A stretch of DNA of 64,000 nucleotides from Leptasterias polaris (GCA_037783415.1 JAZGTN010000089.1:3534001-3598000), one strand, 5' to 3'. Numbered from the stretch's first letter, positions 1 through 11,092 are shown. Made by a program: numbers and translations. The notes: generated from the letters alone by a model not told the origin.

Positions 1-1005
1 GATTCCTCCACACCTGGCTGCACGTTTTTTGAAGTCTCCGGCTGATGGTCGCTTGTCGGATTTTCTGCTCCAGCACTCCTTCAGAAGGCTCAGCAAACCT
101 CCTGAAATATTGACGTCATTCGGAATCTTCAACTCCACTGCACCTTCGTCACCCGTCACTCGACGTTGCAGCTGTTGCATATTCAACCCAGAGAACGGCT
201 CCTCCTGACAGATGACTTCCCAAGCCACCAAAGACATGGAGTAGACATCAGCCTTACACATGGCGACTTGGTCTAACTCATCCCCGGCCAAGACCTCAGG
301 AGCAGAGTATTTCGGTGTACCAACACCCTGAACAACCTTCGCCACAGACTGCGAAGTCTCTGTTTCATTCTTCATCATGCTGAGACCGAAGTCAGAGATC
401 TTTGCAACCACACCGTCTTGTGGGAAATCCAGTAGGATATTGGTGGACTTGATGTCACAATGTGCCACTGATTTCTGATGCAGATAATCCAAACCATCCG
501 CCATGCCTGTGATTATCTGGTACTGCTCAGCATCAGAGTAGTCAACCTCTTCCACATGGAGTGACTCGTAGAGACTCTTCTGCATGTACTCCATCACAAT
601 GGCCAGGTTTGGTGTGACAATACAAGCACCCAGAAACTTTACAATGTGGGGATGATCTAATTGACAGAGGACCTTAACTTCATCCTGGAACTGTCTCAGG
701 CGTTTTTGAGACACACGTTGCACACGGAGCTTTTTGACCGCAACTACACTACCATCCCACTTGGCAAAGTGTACGTCTCCAAAGCCTCCTTGTCCAATCT
801 TCTTTCCCAGATTGATCTCTTCGAAGGGTATGATTGGGCCGTCATACTTGAAAAGTCTGACATCTGTTTTAGCGTGTCTGCCTTGGTTTATCTCCTGCCA
901 TTGCTCTTGCTCTTGTTGACGCCTGATATGATTGAAAACTGTCTCGATCATGTTTTCTTTTTCCTGGTCTGTGACCTGCGGTGCGAAGTCATAATCGCCT
1001 GGTTC
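1..1005 (-). CDS. TKL-type protein kinase, kinase-domain exon (partial, runs off the window)
   Basis: The minus strand is open from 1005 to the window edge and encodes 335 residues of a protein kinase, probably a serine/threonine or dual-specificity cytosolic signalling kinase of the tyrosine-kinase-like group. Residue numbers count from the ATG at 2332. The glycine loop GQGGFG is at about 338-343, the ATP-binding lysine (VAVKK) at about 358, the helix-C glutamate in QDEVKVL, the catalytic loop AHCDIKSTN at about 448-456, DFG at about 472, and SAPEVL plus the subdomain IX-XI motifs DVYSMSLVAWE and KRPSAGDF follow. The usual HRD arginine is cysteine while the catalytic Asp is kept, so activation-loop control may differ. 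A good acceptor (TTTGACAG) lies at 1006-1013. Phase 0 matches the donor at 1531, so it joins the repeat exon across a 525-bp intron. The C terminus lies outside the window. Confidence 0.88.
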
Positions 1006-1531
1006 CTGTCAAAGCAAAACGTTACATATGTGAACTTAGTTTACAGTGGGTGAAAATAGGAGAAAAGGAAGCATAAAGAAGTAAGCAGAAAAGAATAACA
1101 CGATTGCATCAATTTTGTTCACATTAGTTTTGCACACTGTGGGGTTCGCCAGACCGGATGGGCCATGTTTATTGTCAGCGCTATGAATCCGATAACGAAG
1201 GTGCTTTATAAAACTGATTATGATTTGCTATTTTCCATAGCGATGTGAGTGAATCAAAACTTGAAGCGGGTTATAGTCTGGCCGGTAACCGGTCACTTCG
1301 ACGCCTAGCAAACTCGACACCAGCACTTTCGGCACTTAGTAAACTCGGCACCTGACCAACACGGCTTCCGTACCAATCCGAGTTTTTAGGGTGCCGAGTT
1401 TTCTAAGTGCATGCCAAAAGTGACCCTTTTACTGAGCCAATTAGTTGGAAAAATAAATGAGTTGCTTATCATTTTTATTGTATACACAGGTAACTGACAC
1501 ACAGTACGCCATTATGCTTAAAAATACTTAC

Positions 1532-2332
1532 GTCATCGCAACCGAGTTGAAGGAGTAAATCGTTCATGAAACCTGTTGGCTGATCAGTCTTCTTTTCGGT
1601 TTTGGGCAAGCCCCTCTTTGGAATCTTTTTGCCCACTATGCCAAGCTCTTGATTGACTTTGTTGTCCTTATAGTAGCGGTCTTCAGTTGACGTTTGCCGG
1701 TGATGCGGTGCGGTCCCACGAGGCTTTCCGACACGATCCAGACGCCTGTTTAGGTGGTTATCCACGTAGCAATTATCTGCATCCCCTTGACTTTGCTTGG
1801 ATATAGACATCGACCCCAAGAGGGCGCCAACTCGACCAACGCTTCGGTTGTAGGCGTTGTCTACGTAGGTATCGTGGCTCGACCCACTTGAAGCACCTGA
1901 AGATCGAGACACGGGCATTGAGCCCTTTGGAGCACCAACTCGACCAACGCTTCGGTTGTAGGCGTTGTCTACGTAGGAACCTTGGCTCGAACCGCTTGAA
2001 GCACCTGAAGATTGAGACACGGGCATTGAGCCCTTTGGAGCACCAACTCGACCAACGCTTCGGTTGTAGGAGTTGTCTACGTAGGAACCTTGGCTCGAAC
2101 CGCTTGAAGCACCTGAAGATCGAGACACGGGCATTGAGCCCATTGCAGCACCAACTCGACCAACGCTTCGGTTGTAGGAGTTGTCTACGTAGGAACTGTT
2201 GCTGCTAGAGGAATAACTTGATCCTCCACCACCAGAAGATGACCTGGATACTGGCGCAGAGCCCATGGGGGCACCAACACGTCCAAGGCTCCTGTTCGAG
2301 GCATTGTTAGCATAAGTACTCCCTCGTGGCAT
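1532..2332 (-). CDS. N-terminal repeat exon of the same kinase gene
   Basis: This exon encodes 267 residues, from ATG 2332 to a donor GTAAGT at 1531-1526 that ends in phase 0 after ...QLGCDD, exactly matching the kinase exon (EPGDYDF...). The protein holds about five copies of a ~34-residue Ser/Gly-rich unit with core YVDNxYNRSVGRVGAPxGS, then two diverged units (YVDNHLNRRLDRVGKPRGT and YKDNKVNQELGIVGK), and a short Lys-rich linker. I know no function for this repeat; the low-complexity Ser/Gly spacers suggest a flexible region carrying repeated short binding motifs. The frame stays open past the ATG to a possible acceptor (TTTTAACTCAG, exon base 2353), so the real start may lie in an exon further upstream on the minus strand. 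Confidence 0.75.
1800..2250 (-). repeat. Coding ~102-bp minisatellite in the kinase N-terminal exon
   Basis: Four to five near-identical ~102-bp units keep the reading frame and encode the YVDNxYNRSVGRVGAPxGS repeat. The central units differ by only a few bases, which points to recent unit duplication or gene conversion. Outer units are more diverged. Confidence 0.85.
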
Positions 2333-2353
2333 AGTTGGATTTTCAAGTATAAC

Positions 2354-4249
2354 CTGAGTTAAAATTGAATACAGAATAAAGCAATATTGTCATTTGATTG
2401 GTGGATGACGTGTAATCATGATCCTCGAAGTGTGACGTCAGATATTTGAGGGTAGGCTTAGGTCATAACGAATAGTTAATTATAAAGAGTTCCAATATAG
2501 CATAATTTCTGTTAAGATCACCCCTATAATGTTTATATAAAAAATTATTTCACAAACTAAGTAGTAAGTACAGTTAAGGCGACAGTGCGTTTTTCAAGCG
2601 GTTTTGAGATTTCTATGAAACATTTTAAATTATTTATAATACCAAGTTATAAACCACAATGGAAGGTCATTGGTTCAAATCCCGCCTAAGTCAATTTTCT
2701 TTGTTCAAACCCATGGCAGTCAGTTCCCCTTGAGGTTTATAACTTGCTATTTGAAGGAAAAAATGTTGCATCCCCTTATGGGAACCCCTGGCTGCCGCTT
2801 CCCAGATGATCCCTGGCTACGCGGGCGGAACCACTAAACTGATAGATCGAAATTTTTGAAATATAGCCTATGGTCTTAAGATCATATAACTTTTAGGTAA
2901 TGACTTGTCCAAGGAAATGAAATCTTAACATGAAATCATACTTTGGATCAGATGTCTGTCGTCAATGTATAGATTTTGCGGATTTGTGTGGCATTAAAAA
3001 CGCTCTTTGAAACAGACTTTACTATTCGATTTGACAGGCCTAAATTTTATCCAATCAACCTCATGAAAAAAGCTTTGAAAGCCCGAGTGAAACTTTTTAA
3101 TAGACCGTGTAGTTTGTGAGTTTCAGCTAACAACACGGCGATGCAAGATCATGCGACAGCAAAAGATGACCAAAACCTCGCCGTCACATACAAAAATCCA
3201 ATATACATTTGAATAAGATTTTGACAGGTCCAATGTTTTACCCAAATACAATAAAAGATATGATTATTAGGTAAGGAATTGAACTTCATTTTTCTCTTTT
3301 AAATTTGTTAAAGCATTGAACGGTTTTTTAGTTATGGCTTAAATAAAATGTGGAAAAATTGAGAGTGTTTTGGCCAGATGTTTCGGCACTTTTGTCTGCG
3401 TTTACTGCTGATCCCTATCTATATACCAACAGCATCTCCGGCCGCAGTATTCACTTACGGACACCATTACATTGAAATTTGAATCTTCAAAACTCGCCTT
3501 AGGCGAATTTTTGAGATTCCAATTTCTGGACATACGGACACCAACCTTCAGAGATCTAAGCACGGGCGGATCCAGGATTTTCCAAACGGGGGGGGCGTGA
3601 AAATTTACCAAGCAGCAAATGGTGAATGCAATTTGTGGCTCCTACGAGCGCGTAACGCGAAGCCCACGACATGGGCCGGTTCTGGGGCCCGCTTAAATGC
3701 TCCGAAACAGTTAGGATTCTAGATGCTCTGTGGTGCGATCTCATGCAATATCTGACCACTTTTGTTTTAGCAAGATCATTATTAAAACTTTATTTTCGAG
3801 TTGGGAGTCATTGATTTGAATCAGCCATCCTGAGTTATAAAAATCAAAATGCAGGCTACAGTTAACACTTATTCAGGGGAAAAAACTGTTGGGTTAGACA
3901 AACGATAGTGCAATTTTTAATATAATTAACCAAATAGGGTCTCTTTGTCTATAAGTTTTCACATACGTGAGGATTAGAATGTGACACAAAATATGTTACC
4001 ACAAGTTGTGCTTGTCTTCAGTGACAGCGCGATCGAGCAACAATAACATTAATGTACGAAAATGTGAGGGTAGGCCTAGACTAGAGGCCTAGCCCCCCCC
4101 CCCCCCCAGCCCTGCATCGGTGTACTGTCTGCACAATTGATAATTACCAGTTTGAAAGAAACACAACATATATTAACCCTCTTTCTTGAATACGAAAAAA
4201 ATCTGTGATTTTCTGAACAGAGTGAGACACCATGATTATACGATGCTAT
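2354..4249. other. Gene-poor stretch
   Basis: No supported gene. A perfect-looking Pol III B-box match (GGTTCAAATCC, near 2672) has no matching tRNA fold and is probably a SINE scrap. 3560-3700 (GGGCGGATCCAGG-type text with a G tract) resembles the fragment at 6520-6590 and is taken as a dispersed repeat end. A C tract lies near 4090-4107. Confidence 0.4.
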
Positions 4250-5018
4250 GTCTTCACTAGCCCCCATATAGGGCCAATCCACTTCGTTCGTATCCTTGCC
4301 AATTGGGCCTAGCACCATTGCAATCCTATTGTTGTGCCCGATGTAATTTTTAATCCGGGTTATAAAACTTACCGATCGAATGCTACTGAAGGCCTACTTG
4401 TAGGCCCCAATGTTAATTTTTGTTTAAACATCACGGATTTGGGGGGAAAATTGATTGCCTTTCGAGTCGCGAGAGTGAATTTTTTGATCACATCACGTAT
4501 TAACAACTTGCGCGAGAACCATACTAGTTGGGTTCCCTGAACAATTTCACAACATTTATACGATCTAATGGGGGCCAGACTGATTTACATAACGCGCTGA
4601 GCATAATATCTTTTGCGCAGACGGGCTTAAGATGCGCACCGCATTACACGTATTTCACAAAACCTTGATGGCGCGCTGAGTGAATCAGTCTGGTCCCCAT
4701 TAAATATCAGCAGTTGATCGTATAACTGTTGTGGATTGTTGAGGGAACCTGACAATGGTTTTCGCGCAAGTTAATAATAATTTTTATGTGGGGAAAAAAT
4801 CACACTCGCGATTCGAAAGCAAACAATTTCCCCAAAAGATCTGTGATGTTTTTAAAAAACAATTAAGCATTAGTGCTTTCTACAAGTACAGTAGCATTCG
4901 ATCAATAAGTTTCATAACCCGGATTAAAAATTAAATCGGGCACAAAAGTAGGAATGCAATGGTGCTAGAGCCAAGGATACAAAGTGGATTGGCCCTATTC
5001 ATGGGGCTAAGTCTTCAC
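4250..5018. mobile_element. Palindromic hAT-like MITE with 8-bp TSD
   Basis: The element spans 4258-5010. Its left arm (about 4258-4610) and right arm (about 4660-5010) are diverged inverted copies of each other around a short unpaired centre, so it would fold into a long hairpin. It ends in TAGCCCC-type termini and is flanked by the perfect direct repeat GTCTTCAC (4250-4257 and 5011-5018). An 8-bp duplication is the hallmark of hAT transposition. No transposase is present, so it would be mobilised in trans. The superfamily call rests mainly on TSD length; the mid-element divergence of the arms says it is not recent. Confidence 0.8.
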
Positions 5019-5138
5019 TTTTTTTTAATTATCTTAATACTAGTTTCCGAAGTTCGTATTGTAAAAGTCACATTGTATTTAGCGCGCGCGCGTGCTGACC
5101 TCCAGCCAGAAACTTCTTTGCACAATGTGCACACACAG

Positions 5139-5970
5139 GTGGCATGGTAGACTTGGTTCCAAGTCTGTGCTCGTGGTTTTTAGTCTACCTGATAGCCAAT
5201 ACATAATTGCCTGAAATAGCGCCCTCTTGTGGATTAACCTCCGTCTTTAACCTACGATCACCGGACTTGGGAACATTGTTCATCGGTTTGTATGGCGAAT
5301 TAGTCCAAAAGTGGACGGAACACTCTGATTGGTCAGAATCTCAGAAGCCGTCAATAAAATGCACATTCAAACTTGACCGTTTATACCACGGGATATAGTA
5401 CAGAAATACAACATTGAATCACATGTAACTAATCTGCCTCTGCTCAGTGATTCAACTTGCAGTTTGGAAACAAAAAACCCAAAGTGATTCTAGTTTTTAA
5501 ATTCAAAATAAATAAAAAACGTTGAGAAAATCATTAGACGATTCCATTCAAATAAAGGGAACACAGTTTTTCGTCTAGTAGGGATCAGGTTATTTGTTAT
5601 GTTTATTTTTCAATATTTTAAGAATACATCTATAGTATTATTTTATGTATAAATTAGAAATAGCATACGTACAAAGCACTATAAATAACAAAAATGACTC
5701 AATCGATTTTACAGAAAATGCTGAAGTGATTATAACCTATTGGGAATAGACGCAACCAACAGGAGTTTTGTGGCCTCCTGATTGGCCATCTCTCTGGCAT
5801 AGTGTTGTTATGTAAATGTCAGTTGTGAATAAATGAATATCCCGTCAAGGGGTCAAGTCTGAGATTGCGAGCTGAGACCGCGTGATAGCCATTCTGCGGG
5901 GGAAATTTTGTGTGGCTGATGCAGAGAAATAACCGCGATCTCAGACTTGAAATCAAGTCTAGTGGCATGG
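5139..5970. mobile_element. Mutator-like MITE with 9-bp TSD and long internal segment
   Basis: The element is 5148-5961, flanked by perfect 9-bp duplications GTGGCATGG (5139-5147 and 5962-5970). Both ends carry the sub-terminal palindrome TAGACTTGGTTCCAAGTCT-like sequence. The first ~92 and last ~110 bp match, in reverse orientation, the 183-bp element at 11800-11982, while about 620 bp in the middle (about 5240-5860) has no counterpart there. Either this is a longer parent form or something inserted into it. No transposase ORF is visible. Confidence 0.8.
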
Positions 5971-6009
5971 TCGACTCACGCGCGCTGCGGGTGTATGATC
6001 TTCACGCCC

Positions 6010-6267
6010 CCCGGACCCTAGACTTGTGGACAAGTCGTTAAATGTCTGTCGCGGTGATAGCGGAACGGCTTTCTCGCAATATCCCGCGAGAGGGCTGCTC
6101 TGTGCGAGATTACTGCTCTCAAGACTGATGACGAAGAGTCAGCAGCCAGCAACTTCGCGCGAGAGCAGTGATCTCGCGAGAGCATTCTTTATTAGGCTAC
6201 AACACCACACGCGACTCGACTCACCGCGACCATCATTAACGACTTGTCAACAAGTCTACCCGGACCC
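6010..6267. mobile_element. Second Mutator-like MITE family, 240 bp, 9-bp TSD
   Basis: 6019-6258 begins TAGACTTGTGGACAAGTCG and ends with its imperfect inverse. The terminal inverted repeats are about 25 bp and are followed inward by ATG/CAT-rich sequence and internal CTCGCG inverted copies. It is flanked by CCCGGACCC at 6010-6018 and 6259-6267. The terminus TAGACTTG is shared with the elements at 5148 and 11800, so the same transposase may have mobilised all three. Confidence 0.78.
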
Positions 6268-8398
6268 CGCACCAGGCATGTGCAGGTAGGTGTTTCGCGC
6301 TTATGTTCAGTGTGTGAGAAAAACACGATGTCCACACACACAGATTCACGTGTAATTCCTCATCAGTCAGTGAATTAATAGTGGTCCACAAATGAAACAA
6401 TGTGTACGAGGTACGGATTATTAGTAGCTTTTTTTGAAAACAAATAATAGCTAGGGCCTATGTCATTAACTTTGTCTCTCCCTCATTTTCCCATTGATTT
6501 TTTATTTTTATTTTTCTCAAGCAAAAAGGGGGGGGGGGCGTGCGCCCCACACGGCCCCCCTGTATCCGCCCCTGCTAAGCAACGATTCATGCGTGAATCT
6601 CGGATTCAAATGTTGTTATTGATTTCTAATCGACGGTGGCATTTTGAACGACTTCGCATCGGGTGCTTTACTACCATTACCATCTTTATATCAAGTACTC
6701 TTTTGGATTGAAGTTACACACATTTTCTGCTAGGTCATTAGGCCTACCAAAGTACGACCCTAACTTAGCATAATTATGGGGGAAAAGATTGCTGTGGCCG
6801 GGTTTCTACGGAAGTGTATCATGCTGCCACATGAGTAAAAATATTTCTCTCTTATCATGTACGTACACGATAAGTAGCACAATAAGAGAGATATTTTTTT
6901 TCATGGGCGGCACTACACTTCGACCCCGAAATCCATTAGATTTGACAAATTATTTCTCACCCTCGGATTTTCCTTCGCGGAAAAACCCCACAAAACTATG
7001 TATAGGCCTAAGGTTACAAACAGAAAGAAAACCATTTTGTTAACAACATTTTTCCTCCTATAGTTGTTTGTTTATTCATTCATATGTCATCTTGTGTATG
7101 CTGTGCAAACTACACAGACGTGACAACAAAGCATTTCGCCGGTTCAGGAAATCCCCTGACGAGAAATACGTGTAGGGCCTATATTATGTTAATTTACAGC
7201 GTGATGAAACCGATAAAGTAAATACGGGGGTGGGGCAAAGGGTGCACGCCACTAAAATAAACTGGCGTACACACAGTGCAAAATAATAAATATTCAAAAG
7301 TACTTTTAAAAATACTTAGAATTCTCACAGCTTTTTACAGTAAAAGGAAAATTATCCCTCGACTCATAAACGTTCATTCTCTGCTCATTTCGACATGGGT
7401 GTCCCAAGGCCCGTCAAGTTATTCTCCCTCCAAAGAAGACACCCTCTACACATGTGTGAGCTACCAAACGTCCGAGCATCAATCTTGAACAAAATGTATA
7501 CTGTTCGAAATGTCGATACCACACCGGCTCTTGTCAGAGCCAACACCCCTCCCAAAAAGAGTTTACACATGGTTGTAGCCTACTTGCAAGTTTACTGTTT
7601 ATAGTTACTTCTAATTAAAAGTATCTCATGTTGGAAGTCAGTAACTCTAGGTCACAATATTAGGCAAAATGGTTACACTGTACCCGTTTTATTTGGCCCT
7701 CAAATCTGTTTATAAAGAATATTTCCCAAAATTATTACTGTTAACTTTCGGCGTTAATTACGAAAATAAAAAACCAGCAAGAAATTAACAACTCACAGTT
7801 AGAAGACTCCACACTTGATTCTAGTTTCTACTGATGGTGGCGATAATAATTGTAAGTAATGTTGATTGTCGAACTGTCGAAATTAGCACAGCCACACTCT
7901 CTGTTTTCCGTGTAGACTGGATTCGACTTGTTCCAATGTATGTTTTTATATACCCTGGGAATGGTTAGACTAGTCCCCAGTCTTTTTCCATAAAAAATAA
8001 CCAGGTTATCAAATTCCAGGTTCAAGGGTGCCGCACATAAATGTTTGGGTTTTGGGGTGTTTTTTTTTACAAAGAAACTGTTGTTATCGGCCATGCTTTC
8101 GTTCCACGCGACTTTGTGTGTGTGTGTTGCAACACGTCCCCTTTCTACAAAGTCAATAATTGAAAAGAGAACGAAAATAAAAGATCAAAATAATGCAGTG
8201 TGGAAATATTTCCAGCCACATCTATCGCAGGCCCCTCGGAGTTTTTCTGTAACAAAGAGTGAAGTTAGTACTCAAATTATTGTAAAGATGTACCTGAGTT
8301 ATGTGCAACAACCATGGTGTAACACTCTGGCATAATTCACTTCCTTGTGCAAGGCTTAGGCAAGGCGTTCCTTTGCAAGGCGTTGTGTTGTCCAACGT
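6268..8398. other. Intergenic DNA without supported genes
   Basis: Contains a G tract near 6528-6540 with the same repeat fragment as 3560-3700, and an imperfect hairpin near 6840-6896 (TCTCTCTTAT and ATAAGAGAGA arms). The short open frames show no recognisable domain or splice context. Confidence 0.4.
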
Positions 8399-8800
8399 GG
8401 CACTTTTTATTGGAATAGTCTGGATTACTCTTTTAAATCATTACCCACTCTTTCTATTTTTACTAGAAACCTAAAAACTAATTTCTTTAATTGTATGTTA
8501 AAATAATGTATGTTATTGTGCATGTAATAGGGAAAATAATGGCATTGATTACTGTCCTACACCAGTTTATGTGCTGTCTTTTCATGTATATGTGTAGCTG
8601 TCATTTGTCTGTCCGTCCATAGGCTGGGGGTACAAAAGATGTTGCTTCACCCCGGACCTAGATGTTGTCATTTGTTTAATGTTCACTGTTATATTTGTAA
8701 AATAATGATGTACAATGAACAGGGTATTTGATTTGTATGAAGCATTTTGTATTATTCTTGTGATTTATGGCAGCATTGAAATACATGTTTGGAATTATCT
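8399..8800 (+). pseudogene. LINE 3'-end relic (C terminus plus 3' UTR)
   Basis: The 36 codons 8399-8506 read GTFYWNSLDYSFKSLPTLS and then a Phe/Lys-rich tail to TAA. This W-N-S-L...LPTLSxFxxxLKTxFF pattern is the familiar C terminus of CR1/Jockey-type LINE reverse transcriptase proteins. The following ~300 AT-rich bases resemble a LINE 3' UTR. The upstream RT is absent, so this is a 5'-truncated copy. Confidence 0.6.
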
Positions 8801-8984
8801 TAAAGGCAGTTAAGGTATAGGCCTACCTTTGGTTGTTGGAGTCGTTCGATTATGAAACAATAAAACTAACCTGTGAAAATTTCATTTTAAAAGGTCGTCG
8901 CGTTTTTAAGATATCGCCGAAAATCCGGAGTGAATAATGTCCACGTAGGCCTATAGGAAGAATAATCCCCAATAGGTAATACAC

Positions 8985-9023
8985 AATCTGAGAAGCGTTT
9001 CTGACAGAAACGCTTCTCAGATT
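8985..9023. repeat. Perfect short palindrome (19-bp arms, 1-nt spacer)
   Basis: AATCTGAGAAGCGTTTCTG (8985-9003), one A, then its exact inverse CAGAAACGCTTCTCAGATT (9005-9023). The flanks are not inverted, so this looks like a snap-back duplication and not a transposon terminus. Confidence 0.9.
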
Positions 9024-9618
9024 CAAATTTTGGAGCATAAAAAACTGATATGTTTACATAACCACAAAACATCGAAGTGAAATGTTTCTCAAAATGCTTT
9101 CAACTATTCAAAAGCTGCTGTAGAATTCTAAATATTGTGATTTACCAAACGGGGCGTACTGAATATTATTGCGTGACAGTGGGTTTTTCCCCGGGAAATC
9201 CCAGTAAGAACTATTGTATGAGAAAATGATTGTTAGAACGGTCGTCCTGAATGCAAGGTGAACCCGGCTACATTACAGACCTTCGTCAACTTATCCATAA
9301 ACGCAGCAAGACAGTTCTTGTCGGTTTCCAGTTCATTTCCTTGTAGGCAACAGATTGCACTGGGTATTGAAGAATGTCATATTTCACAAAAATTCCACCT
9401 AAAACTCAAAATTGTATTGAGATGACACCCTAAATCTTTGTGTCAAACGTAAAAATATTGAACCGTGCAATTAAAAAAATTGTAAAAAAATTGTATAAGT
9501 TTTTTCTTCCCAGTTATCTAAAACATTAACCGTACAACTGCATAGTGTGTAACTATACTTTGTGTGTTGTACTCTCTTTTTATGAATGTGTTTCTTTTTA
9601 ATTGTAAAAATTAAAACA

Positions 9619-9760
9619 AAATGTCAGTCTGTGTAAGTGTAACAATCATCGGTCTTTTGGAGCAGCACCACGCTCAGTTCTTGAGAAACAACAAAGGCTG
9701 GTAGACTCTGCACTTTCAGACTCGAAACTTTTAGCTGATCGGTGTTATTCCTGTACACCC
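9619..9760 (+). pseudogene. Decayed duplicate of the first coding exon of the PLP-enzyme gene
   Basis: 9647-9712 encodes RSFGAAPRSVLEKQQRL, almost the same as GSFGAVPRPVLEKQQRL in the exon at 13383-13626. The similarity continues past the exon end into the intron (9713-9760 against 13627-13680). The upstream side carries small insertions and loses the reading frame, and no start codon, anchor or further exon follows. The intron match shows this is a DNA-level duplication and not a processed copy. Confidence 0.75.
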
Positions 9761-10026
9761 ATGTCTGTGTATGCAAGGGGTCTATTATTTGGGCGTGGAT
9801 TTACAAAAGTTTTTTTTGAAAAGTTAAGATGACAAAAGCATCCTTGTCCCAGAGTTTTAGTTGTGTTTCAATAATATTTAACAAATTATTTGTGTATTTA
9901 TCATAAAAGCTCAAACTTATTTTATAAAAATTGTAATGAGTATTTGTGTTGCTTGTTCATAGATATAATTTAAAAGAAAGACTTGATTTCAGAAAAAAGA
10001 TGTTCTTTGTTTGTAGAGACAGACCA

Positions 10027-10385
10027 TGTTAAGATCCTTTGGGACTTTAACAGTCAGACTGATCATGTTATAGAACATATGCGTCCGGATGTTGTAGTCT
10101 TAGACTCTTAGACTCTTAGACGAAGAAGATGTACATTCTCATTGACATAGCTGTGCCACAGGTGATATAAGGGTAGCTTCAAAGTAGATGGAAAATATTC
10201 AAAAGTACCAAGACCTGGCCAAGGAACTTTGTCAGATCTGGCAGGTGAAAGTGAAAGTAATCCCTGTGGCCGGGTTGGAGCACTTACCATTCCGAAAACG
10301 TTGGGGAAACATCTTGATGAAATAGAGACAACTGTGAGGGTAGATCTGTTACAGAAGGCTGAGCGCTTTGGGGAACAGCAATGAT
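10027..10385 (+). pseudogene. LINE endonuclease-like C-terminal relic (frameshifted)
   Basis: Fragments in shifting frames read ILWDFNSQTDHVIEHMRPDV, then MYILIDIAVP, KYQDLAKELCQIW, VKVKVIPV and TTVRVDLLQKAERFG. This order is a conserved C-terminal block of some animal non-LTR retrotransposons. The RPD...D spacing recalls the restriction-like endonuclease of R2/NeSL-type LINEs (an inference). A direct repeat of CTTAGACT near 10097-10120 adds a stop. Clearly non-functional. Confidence 0.6.
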
Positions 10386-10499
10386 CCTAAGAAAGGCCAT
10401 TGATATCTGAGGCTACGGGACGACTCCAGGAGTTACCGGCACAAAAGAAAATTCAATCTTTCTTATGTATGCTGTGATAAAATGGAATGAAATAATAAT

Positions 10500-10775
10500 A
10501 CAAATATATTGAAACCACATTTATTGTGCACATTTCACAATAAAATGTTCAAAAGCGCATAACAAAAATCTTCAATATCATAAAAAGTCAACACAATGGT
10601 GTGAAACAGCAAAGAGTAAATTAGCCAAAAGCTTGTTTAAAAAGAAAAGTCTTTAGCGTAGTCTTAAAAACAGAAAGAGACCTTTTCGACTGAATGAGAA
10701 TCCATTCCAAAGTGTCGGTGCAGCTTGAATAAATGACTTGTCCCCAGTAGATTTTTGCATTTGGCCTATTGGGTA
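10500..10775 (-). pseudogene. LINE 3'-end relic, minus strand
   Basis: Read on the minus strand, 10775-10630 gives GDKSFIQAAPTLWNGFSFS and, after a frameshift, SLSVFKTTLKTFLFKQAFG. This is the standard C terminus of Jockey/CR1-type LINEs, followed by an AT-rich 3' UTR with an AATAAA-like signal near 10510-10545. Only the 3' end is left. Confidence 0.65.
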
Positions 10776-11072
10776 ATTTAAGAACTCAGAGAATAGTTTG
10801 AATGTTCTTTACCATGCAACATGTACTTTTGGAGCGAGATCATGAAGGGCTTTGGACGTCAATACAAAATTGCTGAATTGAATACGATAGTGAATAGGCA
10901 GCTAATGTTACTGATGGAGCTAAGGGAATCGAGTAACGTGGCTCCATCTTGGTGTTCCACACACCAAGCGGCATTTTGAAATTGTTTTCAGTCTCATGGA
11001 CATAGGTTAAACGACCATCATGATAATTCCCAAGCACTATATCTTTCACCGCATGAACATTGAACATTCCGA

Positions 11073-11092
11073 CCCCCCCCCCCCCCCCCCAA
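11073..11092. repeat. C homopolymer
   Basis: A tract of about 19 C residues. It is prone to length error and separates unrelated repeat fragments. Confidence 0.8.

Noticed and set aside
661..1053. Plus-strand 130-codon frame
   Set aside because: Exact shadow of the minus-strand kinase exon, which has all kinase motifs; it also lacks an ATG start.
2640..2720. tRNA gene at the GGTTCAAATCC B box
   Set aside because: No A box at the right distance and no cloverleaf.
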